Source of the DNA: Acidovorax sp. A79
GTDB lineage: Bacteria > Pseudomonadota > Gammaproteobacteria > Burkholderiales > Burkholderiaceae_C
Assembly (NCBI RefSeq): GCF_041154505.1
Contig: NZ_AP028672.1
Location: forward strand, 2,644,501 to 2,708,500
Reading direction: 5' to 3'
Length of the DNA stretch: 64,000 bases
In this document: one piece after another, positions 24,794-32,956 of the stretch
Layout of the letters: each line of letters starts with the position of its first letter
How positions within the stretch are numbered: position 1 is the first letter of the stretch
The notes under the pieces: model-generated
What the model was told of the DNA's origin: nothing
Seen by the model: only the letters and a program-made list of their open reading frames with translations
The model's database searches: none
Position numbers and translations under genes: made by a program

Positions 24794-26803
24794 TCACAAC
24801 TTGTCCAGCGCCACGGCGGGCGACCAGTCGCCGCCAGCGGGCAAGGCGCGCGCCAGGGCCACGCGCTCCTGCAGGCGCAGCGCCGCCGCATCGCCGGGCA
24901 CGCGCGCCAGCACCTGCGCCAGATGGCCATTGGCGCGCTCCCAGTCGCGCGCATGGAAGGCGCCCAGCGCCGCCAGGCTGGCATCGCGCACCACGGCATC
25001 GTCGCAGGGCGTGAACACGCGCACCGGCTCGGTCTTGCCCTTGACGATCACATCGTCCAGCGCGCGCAGCGCCACCGAGGCGGGCAACTGCGCGGCCGTG
25101 GCGGCCGACAGCAGGATGCCCGTGCCAAACGCCTTGTTGGCCCCCTCCAGCCGGGCCGCGAGGTTCACCGCGTCGCCGATCGCGGTGTACGAGAAGCGCT
25201 GTTCCGACCCGACGTTGCCCACCACCACCCGCCCCGTGTGCAGGCCGATGCGCATGTGGATGGGCGGCAGCCCCCGCGCCACGAGGTCGGCCACCAGCGC
25301 CTGCATCGCCTGCTGCATGGCGATGGCCGCCTGCACCGCATGCGCGGCATGCTGCGGGTCGTCCAGCGGCGCGCCCCAGAACGCCATCACGGCATCGCCG
25401 ATGAACTTGTCCACCGTGCCGCCGCTGGCATGCACGATGGGCGTCATCGCGTTGAAATAGCCGGTGAGGACCTCCACGGTCTGCTCCGCGCTCAGCTGCT
25501 CGGACAAGGTGGTGAAGTTGGCCAGGTCGGTGAACATCAGCGTCACCTCGCGCGCCTCGCCGCCCAGGCGCATCAGCCCGGGCTGCGCGATGAGGCGCGA
25601 GACCACGGCGGGGGGCACGTACTGCGCGAACATCGCCCGCGTCTGGCGGGCCCGCTGGCGCACGATGGCAAAGCCCACGAGCGCGGCCGCGCCATAGACG
25701 GCCACCGCGGCCGCGGCGGGCAGCAGCGGCGGCCACCAGAGGCGAAAACCGGCGAACAGCCACCACGACACCGCCCCCATCGCCACCACCAGCGCCCCCG
25801 TGAGCGCCGCCGCGCCCGCCGGGTGCAGGCGGCGGCTGCCCCACAGCAGCACGGGCACCAGCAAGGCGGTGAGCGCGAGCGTCCAGCCCTCCGAAACGCT
25901 GCGCAGCCCGCCGCCGGACAGGAAGTTGTCCACCAGCGTGGCCTGCAGCTCCACCCCCGGGAACAGCCGCTCGCCCCCCGCCGTGCCAAACGGCGAATTG
26001 AAGAGATCGGCCTGCGAGCGCGTGAGCTCGGTGGCCGTGCGCGCCGAGCGCCCCACCAGCACGATCTTGCCTTTGAAGAAGCCCGCGGGCAGCAGGCCCG
26101 GCTCCAGCGCCTGGTAGTACGAGCGCGTGTCAAAGGTGCCACGCGGGCCCCGGTAGCCAATCCAGTCGAAGTGGCGCAGCACCGGCATCTGGCCGCGCGC
26201 CTCGGCCGCGCGCTGCGCCAGGCGCAACGCAAAACTCTCGCGCGCCACCGGGGCGCGGCGCACCACGAAGTCGTCGTCCGGCTCCACGCCGGCATCGCCC
26301 GCATCGGCACCGGCGTCCAGAAAACGCTGCAGCGGCAGAACGTCCATCCACAGCGCGGCGTTGGCACTGTCGATCTTCTCGCGGGTGGCGGCCAGGACCA
26401 CGGGGCCGGTCTCGGCGATGCTGCGCGCCAGGGCGGCGTCTTGCGCCTCGGTGGACGGGTCGGCGAACACGATGTCCAGGCCCACGGCGGCGGCGCCCTC
26501 CGCGTGCAGGCGCCGCAGCAGGGCCGCATGCATGCCGCGCGGGAACGGCCAGGTCTGCTGCAGTTCCTGGAAGGTGGGTTCGTCGATCGCCAGGATCACC
26601 ACGGGCAGGCCCGGACGCTGCGGCGCGGCCAGGGCCGTGAGCACGTCGAAGGTCTTGAACTCCAGCGCGTGCCACGGGCGGCTGAGCGTGGCGGCGCCCA
26701 CCAGCAGCAGCGCCAGCGCGCAGGCCCCCAGCGACAGCAGCCGCTGCCGGCGCCGCGCGGTGGGCGCGGCAGGCTCAGAAGCGGTAGCGCGCGTCCAGGA
26801 CAT
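24794..26803 (-). CDS. CHASE2-domain class III adenylate cyclase, membrane-bound
   Basis: A 669-residue inner-membrane signalling enzyme predicted to make cAMP. One N-terminal helix (about 22-40) leads into a periplasmic CHASE2 sensor domain (about 50-300; IDEPTFQELQQTWPFPRGMHAALLRRL). Three helices (about 306-322, 333-352, 358-382) follow, then the cyclase domain (about 415-600). All catalytic residues are present: metal Asp426 (FTDLANF) and Asp470, base-selecting Lys466 (VDKFIGD) and Thr540, and transition-state Asn547 and Arg551 (VNLAARLE). The start lies 29 bp inside the 3' end of the FecR-TPR gene, so the two are translationally coupled. Confidence 0.92.
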   Translation of the reverse strand: MSWTRATASEPAAPTARRRQRLLSLGACALALLLVGAATLSRPWHALEFKTFDVLTALAAPQRPGLPVVILAIDEPTFQELQQTWPFPRGMHAALLRRLHAEGAAAVGLDIVFADPSTEAQDAALARSIAETGPVVLAATREKIDSANAALWMDVLPLQRFLDAGADAGDAGVEPDDDFVVRRAPVARESFALRLAQRAAEARGQMPVLRHFDWIGYRGPRGTFDTRSYYQALEPGLLPAGFFKGKIVLVGRSARTATELTRSQADLFNSPFGTAGGERLFPGVELQATLVDNFLSGGGLRSVSEGWTLALTALLVPVLLWGSRRLHPAGAAALTGALVVAMGAVSWWLFAGFRLWWPPLLPAAAAVAVYGAAALVGFAIVRQRARQTRAMFAQYVPPAVVSRLIAQPGLMRLGGEAREVTLMFTDLANFTTLSEQLSAEQTVEVLTGYFNAMTPIVHASGGTVDKFIGDAVMAFWGAPLDDPQHAAHAVQAAIAMQQAMQALVADLVARGLPPIHMRIGLHTGRVVVGNVGSEQRFSYTAIGDAVNLAARLEGANKAFGTGILLSAATAAQLPASVALRALDDVIVKGKTEPVRVFTPCDDAVVRDASLAALGAFHARDWERANGHLAQVLARVPGDAAALRLQERVALARALPAGGDWSPAVALDKL

Positions 26804-29800
26804 AGCGGGTCTTCCTGCGGTCCGACTTCGGCGCCCACAGGTTCATGGCGGCCACACCCACGACCCAGTGCTTGTCCTGCGATTCCCAGAATCCCATGAG
26901 GTCCACGCCCCAGCCCGGCGCGATGCGCGTGAGGTTCTCCTTGTCCTCGAAGCGCTCCGACCGGTACACCGCGCGGCCGCTCAGGTACAGCCGCTGCGGG
27001 CTGGCCCAGGTGGCGCCCACCGCCAGCGTGTGGCGCGGGATGTAGGGGATGCGGCCCACGGGCACGTCCGCGTCGTGGCTGCGGCTTTCGCTGCCCTGGT
27101 AGAGGTACTTGGCATAGCCCGACCAGCGCCGGCTGAACATGTGGTTGAGGCCCGCGCCCAGGGTCTTGAGCGTGCCGGAGTCGAAGCTGGGCGTGTCTTC
27201 CAGCAGGTCGGTGGTCGAGAGGTTGACGAGCTGCGCGTTGCGCATTTCTTCGAGGAACGGCAGGCTGGGCGTGCGCAGGTCCACGCCCACGGTGCCGGGG
27301 TTGCGCACGCGCAGGTGGTCCGCGCGCAGGTTCAGGAAGGTGCTAGCACCCAGCTCCAGGCCCACCTGCGCCACGGTGCGCTTGTGGCGGCCGCCGGCCT
27401 CGACCAGACGGTCCTCGACGGGAATCCCCGCCGTTTCCATGCTGGTGAGCGTCGATACGCTGAGCGGGCGCAGCCAATCCTGATAAGCCATGCGCACCGT
27501 GGTGCCCTGCGCTGGCTGCCAGACGAGGCCGACGCGCGGCGTGACCACGCGTTCCATCTCGGCGCGGCGCGCCTCCTCCTCGCTGAAGTGGTCCAGATTC
27601 ACCAGGTAGCTCTGCGTCAGGCCATCGACGCGGTGGCGTATCTGCTGCAGGCCCAGCGCCGCATCCAGGTTCAGCGCGGGGTCCAGGCGCTGGGTCGTGG
27701 CCAGGGTCAGGGCGGTGTAGCGCCGGTCCACGCGGTTGTACCCGCCCACCAGCAGGTAGTCGCGGTACTCGCCCACGCCCGGGATGTTGGCGCCCACGGC
27801 CGCCTCGCCCCCGATCAGGTTGTTCTGGCGTTCGCGCACATGCTCCAGCGCCACGCTCCAGCGGCTGCCGGGCGCGGTGTCCACCGTATGGCGCAGTTGC
27901 AGGTCGGTGAACTGTTTCTTGGGTTCGCTGCTCACGCCCATCAGGCTCACGAAGGGCGGCTGCAGATACAGCGTGGGGTAGCGCAGCAGCAGGATGTCCT
28001 CCACGCTGCGCCCCAGCTTGATCCAGGTCTGCTCGGTCGGCCCCCAGCGGTAGGACATGCCCAGGGCGCCCTGGGTGCTCTTGTTGTCCATGGAGGTCTC
28101 GAACAGGTTCTGGCTGCGCAGGCGCATGTCGAACTGGTTCACATAGGCAAACAGGTTGATGCGCTCGGTGGGCTGCATGCCTGCGCCCACCGTGACCGCG
28201 CGTGCGCGCACGTCGCCATAGCCGCCCCGCACGGCCGGGGCATCGTTGACCTGCAGATCGAACGGAAACTCGCTGGCATTGGCCGACTGCGCCTTGAAGA
28301 ACCACGACACGGGCACGTGGGTGTTGTCCATGCCGTTGAGGGTGACCGCGGGCGCCCGCATGCGGTACAGGTCCTTGTCCAGCGTCACCCCCACGGCCCC
28401 GTGCGCGCCCGGCTGCTGCAGCAGCGACGAATACCGCTGGCTCGCGCCAAACGCCATCGGGTCCGTGAGGAAGCCCTGGAACAGCGCCGAGTTCTTGTTG
28501 AACTCGCCCGGGTAGCGGTCCGCCAGGAACAGGTGGCTGCCGCCCCAGTACGGGTAGAAGCTCTGCTGCGCCAGCTCCAGCGCCCAGTCCTCCATGCCGA
28601 AGAACGCGAGCGAGGCGCCCAGGTTGGCGCTGCCCTTCTGGTCATTGGCCACCTGGTTGAGGGACTTGAGATAGGGCATGCGTTCGACGGCGGCGCGGGC
28701 CGCCTCCACGGCCTCGCCAGGCTGGAACAGGTCGGTGTGGATCTGCGCGAGCAGCATGTACGGGACGGGGTCCTTGTCGTCCAGGGCGCTGGCCTGGTGC
28801 AGCGTGGCCAGGGCATCCTGGTGGCGGCCGAGCTGGTAGTACGCCACGGCCGTCCAGGTCTTGGCGCGCGCGTAGCGGGGCTCCATCACCCCGGCGCGCA
28901 GGAACACGTCGAGCGCGGCCTGCGGCTGGCCCTGCTTGAGGTGCAGCAGCCCCTGCCCCGTGAGCGCCACATAGTCCGCCGGGTTCTCGCCGAGCGCCGT
29001 GTTGAATGCCTGGCCCGCCTCCGTGAACTGGTTGGCGAAGGTCTCCAGCGTGCCCAGTTCGCCCCAGGCGCCCGGGCTCTGCGGCGCGAGCGCCAGGGCC
29101 TGCTTCAGGCTGGCGCGGGCCGGACCGGAGTCCTCGCGCTCCGTGTGCGCGCTGCCCAGGCCCTGCCAGCCGCGCGCGTCGCCCCCGGCCAGCCGCGTGG
29201 CCTCGGTGTAGGCCGCCAGCGTGGCGGGAGCATCGCCCCGGCGGCGGGCCAGCTCGGCGCGCACCAGGGCGATCTCCGCGTGCGCGGTGCCCTGCGCCGG
29301 GGCCAGCGTGGCCGTGGCGTCCTCCACGCGGTCGCTCAGCATCTGCACCCGGGCCAGCTGGGCCACCAGTGCGGGGTGCGCGGGCCAGTGCTGCAACGCC
29401 GTGCGCAGGGTCTGCGCGGCGGCGGCACCATCGCCGTCCATGAGCTGCAGGTCCGACTGCATCAGCCACGCGGGCAGCGGGGCGGCGGCCGGCGCGGCGG
29501 CGGCGAGCTGGCGCGCCAGCAGTTCGCGGGCGGCCAGCACCTCGCCGGACTGCAGCGCGATGGCGGCGTCCATCACCGCCGCCCACGGTGCGGGCGCCTG
29601 GCCCCGCGCCTGCGCCAGCGCGGCGCGGGCGGTGGCCAGATCGCGGGCGGCCAGCGCGGCGCGCACCGGCGCGAGCGGCGGCGGCACGGGCTCGGCGGCG
29701 AGGTGCGGCACGGGGTCGGCGCGCAGGGCGTTCACCCACTGGATGCGGTCGCGCGGCTGGCTCAGCACGAGCTTGACCGGGGCCTTGCCCACCTCGGCGA

Positions 29801-30347
29801 TGGCGGCCTCGTTGGCGCCCACCGAGACCTGGCCCTGCGCATTGGAGAACTCCACCGTGCCCGACAGCACCGTGAGCAGCGTGCGGCCATCGTCCTCCAC
29901 GGCGAGGTCCCAGTCCGTGCCGCGGATCGCGGCGGTGGCGGCCGGCGTCTCCAGGTTCAGCCGGCTGCCATCGGCCCGGCGCGTCTGCGTCCACGCGCGC
30001 CCGGCGTTGAGCAGCAGGGTGGTCACGGGCTGGGCCGGCGTGGCCACGCCCTTGACCTGCAGCACGGTGTTCTGGTGCAGGCGCAGCTGCGTGTCGTCGG
30101 CGAACAGCAGGGCCATCTTGGCGGCCTGGCGCGTGCGCACGAAGTCGCCCGTGGCCAGGGCCTGGGCGGGGCGGGCGGGCTGCCAGTCGGCGGCGGCCGC
30201 GGCGCGCTGGTCGCCCGTACCCTGCAGGCTGACGATCTCCGCGGCCGCGCCCGCGGGCACGGCCGCGTGGCCGGAGAGCGGCCAGGCCAGGGCGGTCAAC
30301 GCGGCCAGCGCCGTGAGGGCGGGCAGGCAATTCTTCTTGTGGGGCAT
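26775..30347 (-). CDS. FecR-domain / TPR / outer-membrane beta-barrel protein
   Basis: A 1190-residue exported protein. A signal peptide (MPHKKNCLPALTALAALTALAWPLSGHAA) is followed by a FecR domain (about 60-180; LNLETPAATAAIRGTDWDL) and then by many TPR-like helix pairs (about 230-640; for example GWQGLGSAHTEREDSGPARASLKQALALAPQSPGAWGELG). The last 500 residues are rich in alternating aromatic and polar strands (for example YAKYLYQGSESRSH) and the protein ends ...YVLDARYRF with a terminal Phe, the signal for outer-membrane barrel insertion. The start at 30347 is the one giving a signal peptide. It overlaps the CHASE2 cyclase gene and is most likely its partner. Function not established. Confidence 0.85.
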   Translation of the reverse strand: MPHKKNCLPALTALAALTALAWPLSGHAAVPAGAAAEIVSLQGTGDQRAAAAADWQPARPAQALATGDFVRTRQAAKMALLFADDTQLRLHQNTVLQVKGVATPAQPVTTLLLNAGRAWTQTRRADGSRLNLETPAATAAIRGTDWDLAVEDDGRTLLTVLSGTVEFSNAQGQVSVGANEAAIAEVGKAPVKLVLSQPRDRIQWVNALRADPVPHLAAEPVPPPLAPVRAALAARDLATARAALAQARGQAPAPWAAVMDAAIALQSGEVLAARELLARQLAAAAPAAAPLPAWLMQSDLQLMDGDGAAAAQTLRTALQHWPAHPALVAQLARVQMLSDRVEDATATLAPAQGTAHAEIALVRAELARRRGDAPATLAAYTEATRLAGGDARGWQGLGSAHTEREDSGPARASLKQALALAPQSPGAWGELGTLETFANQFTEAGQAFNTALGENPADYVALTGQGLLHLKQGQPQAALDVFLRAGVMEPRYARAKTWTAVAYYQLGRHQDALATLHQASALDDKDPVPYMLLAQIHTDLFQPGEAVEAARAAVERMPYLKSLNQVANDQKGSANLGASLAFFGMEDWALELAQQSFYPYWGGSHLFLADRYPGEFNKNSALFQGFLTDPMAFGASQRYSSLLQQPGAHGAVGVTLDKDLYRMRAPAVTLNGMDNTHVPVSWFFKAQSANASEFPFDLQVNDAPAVRGGYGDVRARAVTVGAGMQPTERINLFAYVNQFDMRLRSQNLFETSMDNKSTQGALGMSYRWGPTEQTWIKLGRSVEDILLLRYPTLYLQPPFVSLMGVSSEPKKQFTDLQLRHTVDTAPGSRWSVALEHVRERQNNLIGGEAAVGANIPGVGEYRDYLLVGGYNRVDRRYTALTLATTQRLDPALNLDAALGLQQIRHRVDGLTQSYLVNLDHFSEEEARRAEMERVVTPRVGLVWQPAQGTTVRMAYQDWLRPLSVSTLTSMETAGIPVEDRLVEAGGRHKRTVAQVGLELGASTFLNLRADHLRVRNPGTVGVDLRTPSLPFLEEMRNAQLVNLSTTDLLEDTPSFDSGTLKTLGAGLNHMFSRRWSGYAKYLYQGSESRSHDADVPVGRIPYIPRHTLAVGATWASPQRLYLSGRAVYRSERFEDKENLTRIAPGWGVDLMGFWESQDKHWVVGVAAMNLWAPKSDRRKTRYVLDARYRF

Positions 30348-30532
30348 GTCGTGGACTTTCGGGGAAGGCTGGAATGGCACCCGCCGGGCGCAACCTCCCT
30401 GGCGCCCGGCGTGCAGAAATTATCACGAGCCCCGGCCCCGCAGCCCCCCGCCTTCACGCTGCATGCGCTTGCATTTTCATGAAGAAAGCCACATTTCGCA
30501 GCATCAAGTCAGGGCCCGGGGATCGCGCACCA

Positions 30533-30568
30533 CCCCGCACGGCCCCTTCCTACAGACGCCGTGCGGGG
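30533..30568. promoter_or_regulatory. long inverted repeat upstream of the sigma-54 promoter
   Basis: CCCCGCACGG (30533-30542) and CCGTGCGGGG (30559-30568) are perfect 10-bp arms with a 16-base spacer; GCACC and GGTGC flanks extend the symmetry. It ends 14 bp before the -24/-12 promoter, so it may be an activator or repressor binding site. It could also fold in RNA read from the left. Confidence 0.5.
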
Positions 30569-30581
30569 TCGGTGCTACAAA

Positions 30582-30599
30582 TTGGCATACCCCTTGCAT
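30582..30599 (+). promoter_or_regulatory. sigma-54-type -24/-12 promoter
   Basis: TTGGCATACCCCTTGCAT has GG at 30584-30585 and GC at 30596-30597 with exactly ten bases between, and matches TTGGCA-N6-TTGCA closely. The expected start site is near 30609, inside a GCACCGGGTGC palindrome (30601-30611), leaving a leader of about 36 bases before the ATG at 30645. Confidence 0.65.
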
Positions 30600-30644
30600 C
30601 GCACCGGGTGCACACCATTTGCGTACTGCCCGGAGCCCTCCACC

Positions 30645-31517
30645 ATGCCCGCTTCCCGCCGCCTCAAGATTGGTCTGTCCGCCTGTTTCCAGCATGCCGA
30701 CCCCACCCGCCCGCTTTTCACCGGCAAGACGCTGCAGTATGTCGAGCAGTCCATCGCGCACTGGCTCATGTCCGCCGGCGCGATGGTCGTGATGGTGCCC
30801 TGTCCCACGGGCGAGACGGCGCGCGGCGACGTGACGCTCGCGCACTACGCCGACTGGCTCGACGGCGTGGTCATGCACGGCGGCGCCGACGTCTGGCCGG
30901 GCAACTACGGCGAGGAGCCGCTGCGCGAGGAGTGGCTGGGCGACCGGGTGCGCGACCTGTACGACCTGGCCGTGGTGAAAGCGTTCGCCGAGGTGCGCAA
31001 GCCCATCTTCGGCGTCTGCCGGGGCCTGCAGCTGATCAACGTGGCGTTTGGCGGTGCGCTCTACCAGGACCTGCAGACCCAGCACCCCGGGGCGCTGGAG
31101 CACCGCAACGCGACCACGTACGACCAGCATTTCCACGACATCCATATCGTGCCGGACTCGCACCTGGCCAAGCTGTATCCCGACACGCCCCGCGCCCGCG
31201 TCAACAGCATCCACCACCAGGGCATCAAGCGGGTGGCGCCGGATTTTGTCGTCGAGGCCCTGAGCGAACCCGACGGCGTGCCCGAAGCGATCCGCCTGAA
31301 GCCCGCGCCAGGGCGCGGCTACATCGCCGCCACGCAGTGGCATCCGGAATTTCACAAGGTGGGCGCGGACACCTTGGACGACACCGCCATCCTCGACGAC
31401 TTCCTGTCCGCCTGTGCGCTGGCCAAGGCCAACCCCCCGCCGCACCGCGGCCCCCTGCGCATCCGCGACCGGGCGACACGGATGCTGCGGCAGGCGCTGC
31501 ACAGGACCCGGGAGTGA
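30645..31517 (+). CDS. class I glutamine-amidotransferase-fold hydrolase (PuuD-like)
   Basis: A 290-residue cytoplasmic enzyme of the gamma-glutamyl-GABA hydrolase family (peptidase C26), which frees glutamate from gamma-glutamyl amides in putrescine or amine use. The catalytic triad is visible: Cys125 in FGVCRGLQLINV, His233 and Glu235 in TQWHPEFH. The C-terminus (residues 245-290) is longer and basic (RGPLRIRDRATRMLRQ). The sigma-54-type promoter just upstream fits nitrogen control. No other Puu-pathway genes are nearby, so the substrate is uncertain. Confidence 0.88.
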   Translation: MPASRRLKIGLSACFQHADPTRPLFTGKTLQYVEQSIAHWLMSAGAMVVMVPCPTGETARGDVTLAHYADWLDGVVMHGGADVWPGNYGEEPLREEWLGDRVRDLYDLAVVKAFAEVRKPIFGVCRGLQLINVAFGGALYQDLQTQHPGALEHRNATTYDQHFHDIHIVPDSHLAKLYPDTPRARVNSIHHQGIKRVAPDFVVEALSEPDGVPEAIRLKPAPGRGYIAATQWHPEFHKVGADTLDDTAILDDFLSACALAKANPPPHRGPLRIRDRATRMLRQALHRTRE

Positions 31518-31544
31518 GCGCACGCCGCGCCCAGGCGCGGCGCC

Positions 31545-32504
31545 TCAGGCGGGCTGCGCCCGCACGGCTTGCCCGGCCTTGACCTCGGCGCCCGGGCCGC
31601 CGGCCAGGGCCGTCCCCACCACATCCTCCATCTGCGCCCGCAGCCAGCGGTGCGCCGCATCCTGCTGGTAGCGCGCGTGCCAGACCAGGTACATCGGCAG
31701 GCGCGGGCAAGGCACCGGCACGGGCGCGCTGGCCAGCGCCGAGAGCGCCGTGCGGCCCAGCAGCGAGGGGGCGGTGGTGAGCAGCGGCGTGCCGCGCACG
31801 AAGGCGGGCAGCGCCCCGAAGCCCGGCACGCGCACCGCGAAGCGGCGGTGCAGGCCGCGGGCCGCCAGCTGGCGGTCCAGCGCCAGGCCGCGGTGCGCCT
31901 CATAGGCCACCGTCACATGCGCCGCCGCGAGATAGTCCTGCGCGTCGCGCGGCGCCTCGCGCACGGCAGGGTCGTAAAACACCCGGTACTGGTCCTCGAA
32001 CAGGCGCTTTTGCAGGATGTCGGTGCCGTCCGGCGGGCGCGGGGTGATGGCCAGCTGGCATGCATCCGAGCGCAGCAGGTCCGCGCCGGGCGCGCCGCTG
32101 GGCACGATGCGCAGCGTGACATCGGGCGCGGCCTCGCGCAGGCGGGCGGCCAGGGGCGGCAGCAGCAGGTCGCGCTGGAAATCGTTGGCGGCCAGGGTCA
32201 GGTCGGCCCGCCAGCGGGCGGGGTCGAACGCGCAGCCCTGCGCGAACTGCTGCATCTGGCGCAGCAGCTCGCGCGCCGGCGCCGCCAGGCTTTCGGCCCG
32301 CGCGGTGGGCACGATACCCCGCCCCCGCTTGACGAACAGCGGGTCTCCCGTGATGGCGCGCAGCTTGCCCAGCAGGTGGCTCACCGCCGACTGCGTGACG
32401 CCCAGGCGGGCGGCGGCGGCGGTGATGCTGCCGGTTTCCAGGACCGCCACCAGCAGTTGCAGCAGGTGGGCGTCCAGGCCGGACCAATCATCGATTCTGC
32501 TCAT
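31545..32504 (-). CDS. LysR-family regulator of the second ligAB operon
   Basis: A 319-residue LysR protein with the helix-turn-helix at about residues 7-65 (GLDAHLLQLLVAVLETGSITAAAARLGVTQSAVSHLLGKLRAITGDPLFVKRGRG), the NodD/LeuO-like TQSAVSH...DPLFVR subtype. The start at 32504 (MSRIDDWSG) was preferred to the ATG at 32540. It is divergent from the LigA-type gene with only 84 bp between starts, so both promoters overlap and it is the likely regulator. Confidence 0.86.
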   Translation of the reverse strand: MSRIDDWSGLDAHLLQLLVAVLETGSITAAAARLGVTQSAVSHLLGKLRAITGDPLFVKRGRGIVPTARAESLAAPARELLRQMQQFAQGCAFDPARWRADLTLAANDFQRDLLLPPLAARLREAAPDVTLRIVPSGAPGADLLRSDACQLAITPRPPDGTDILQKRLFEDQYRVFYDPAVREAPRDAQDYLAAAHVTVAYEAHRGLALDRQLAARGLHRRFAVRVPGFGALPAFVRGTPLLTTAPSLLGRTALSALASAPVPVPCPRLPMYLVWHARYQQDAAHRWLRAQMEDVVGTALAGGPGAEVKAGQAVRAQPA

Positions 32505-32588
32505 GCGTTCGATGATCTTTGCCCCCTTCATCTTTGGCAATGCACGCCCGACACTGCGGCCTGACCTACATCAAGCCACGGAGACATC

Positions 32589-32945
32589 GTGACCACGAAA
32601 CCCACCCCGCCGCGCCCCATCCCGGGCACCACGCCGTTCGACGGCGCCCAGGCCCGCAAGGGCTATGCGCTCAACAAGATGTGCTTCTCGTTCAACGACG
32701 AGGCCAACCGCAAGGCCTTCGCCGAGGACGAGGAGGCCTACATGCAGCAGTACGGCCTGAACGCGCAGCAGGCCGCCGCCATCCGCGCCAGGAACGTGCT
32801 GCAGCTCATCGCGGCGGGCGGCAACGCCTACTACCTGGCCAAGTTCGCGGGCATCTTCAAGCTCGACATGCAGGACATCGGCGCGCAGCAGACGGGCATG
32901 ACCAAGGACGAATTCAAGGCCATGCTCGTGGCCGCAGGCCAATAA
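32589..32945 (+). CDS. LigA-type extradiol dioxygenase small subunit, second copy
   Basis: A 118-residue protein with a GTG start and a GGAG site six bases upstream. It shares TPFDGAQARKGYALNKMCFSF, VLQLIAAGGNAYYLAKFAGI and QTGMTKDEFKAMLVAAGQ with the first LigA, but lacks its longer C-terminal tail. It is followed after 11 bp by the LigB-type gene. As the two subunits stay separate, it differs from gallate dioxygenase (DesB), where they are fused. The aromatic substrate is not known; protocatechuate or a methoxylated/hydroxylated relative is likely. Confidence 0.87.
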   Translation: MTTKPTPPRPIPGTTPFDGAQARKGYALNKMCFSFNDEANRKAFAEDEEAYMQQYGLNAQQAAAIRARNVLQLIAAGGNAYYLAKFAGIFKLDMQDIGAQQTGMTKDEFKAMLVAAGQ

Positions 32946-32956
32946 GGAGACATCAC

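Noticed and set aside
26361..30482. A 1373-codon plus-strand frame opposite the FecR-TPR gene
   Set aside because: It is the antisense shadow of a real 1190-residue gene with a signal peptide and known domains. Its text is Ala/Arg/His/Gln-rich with no fold.
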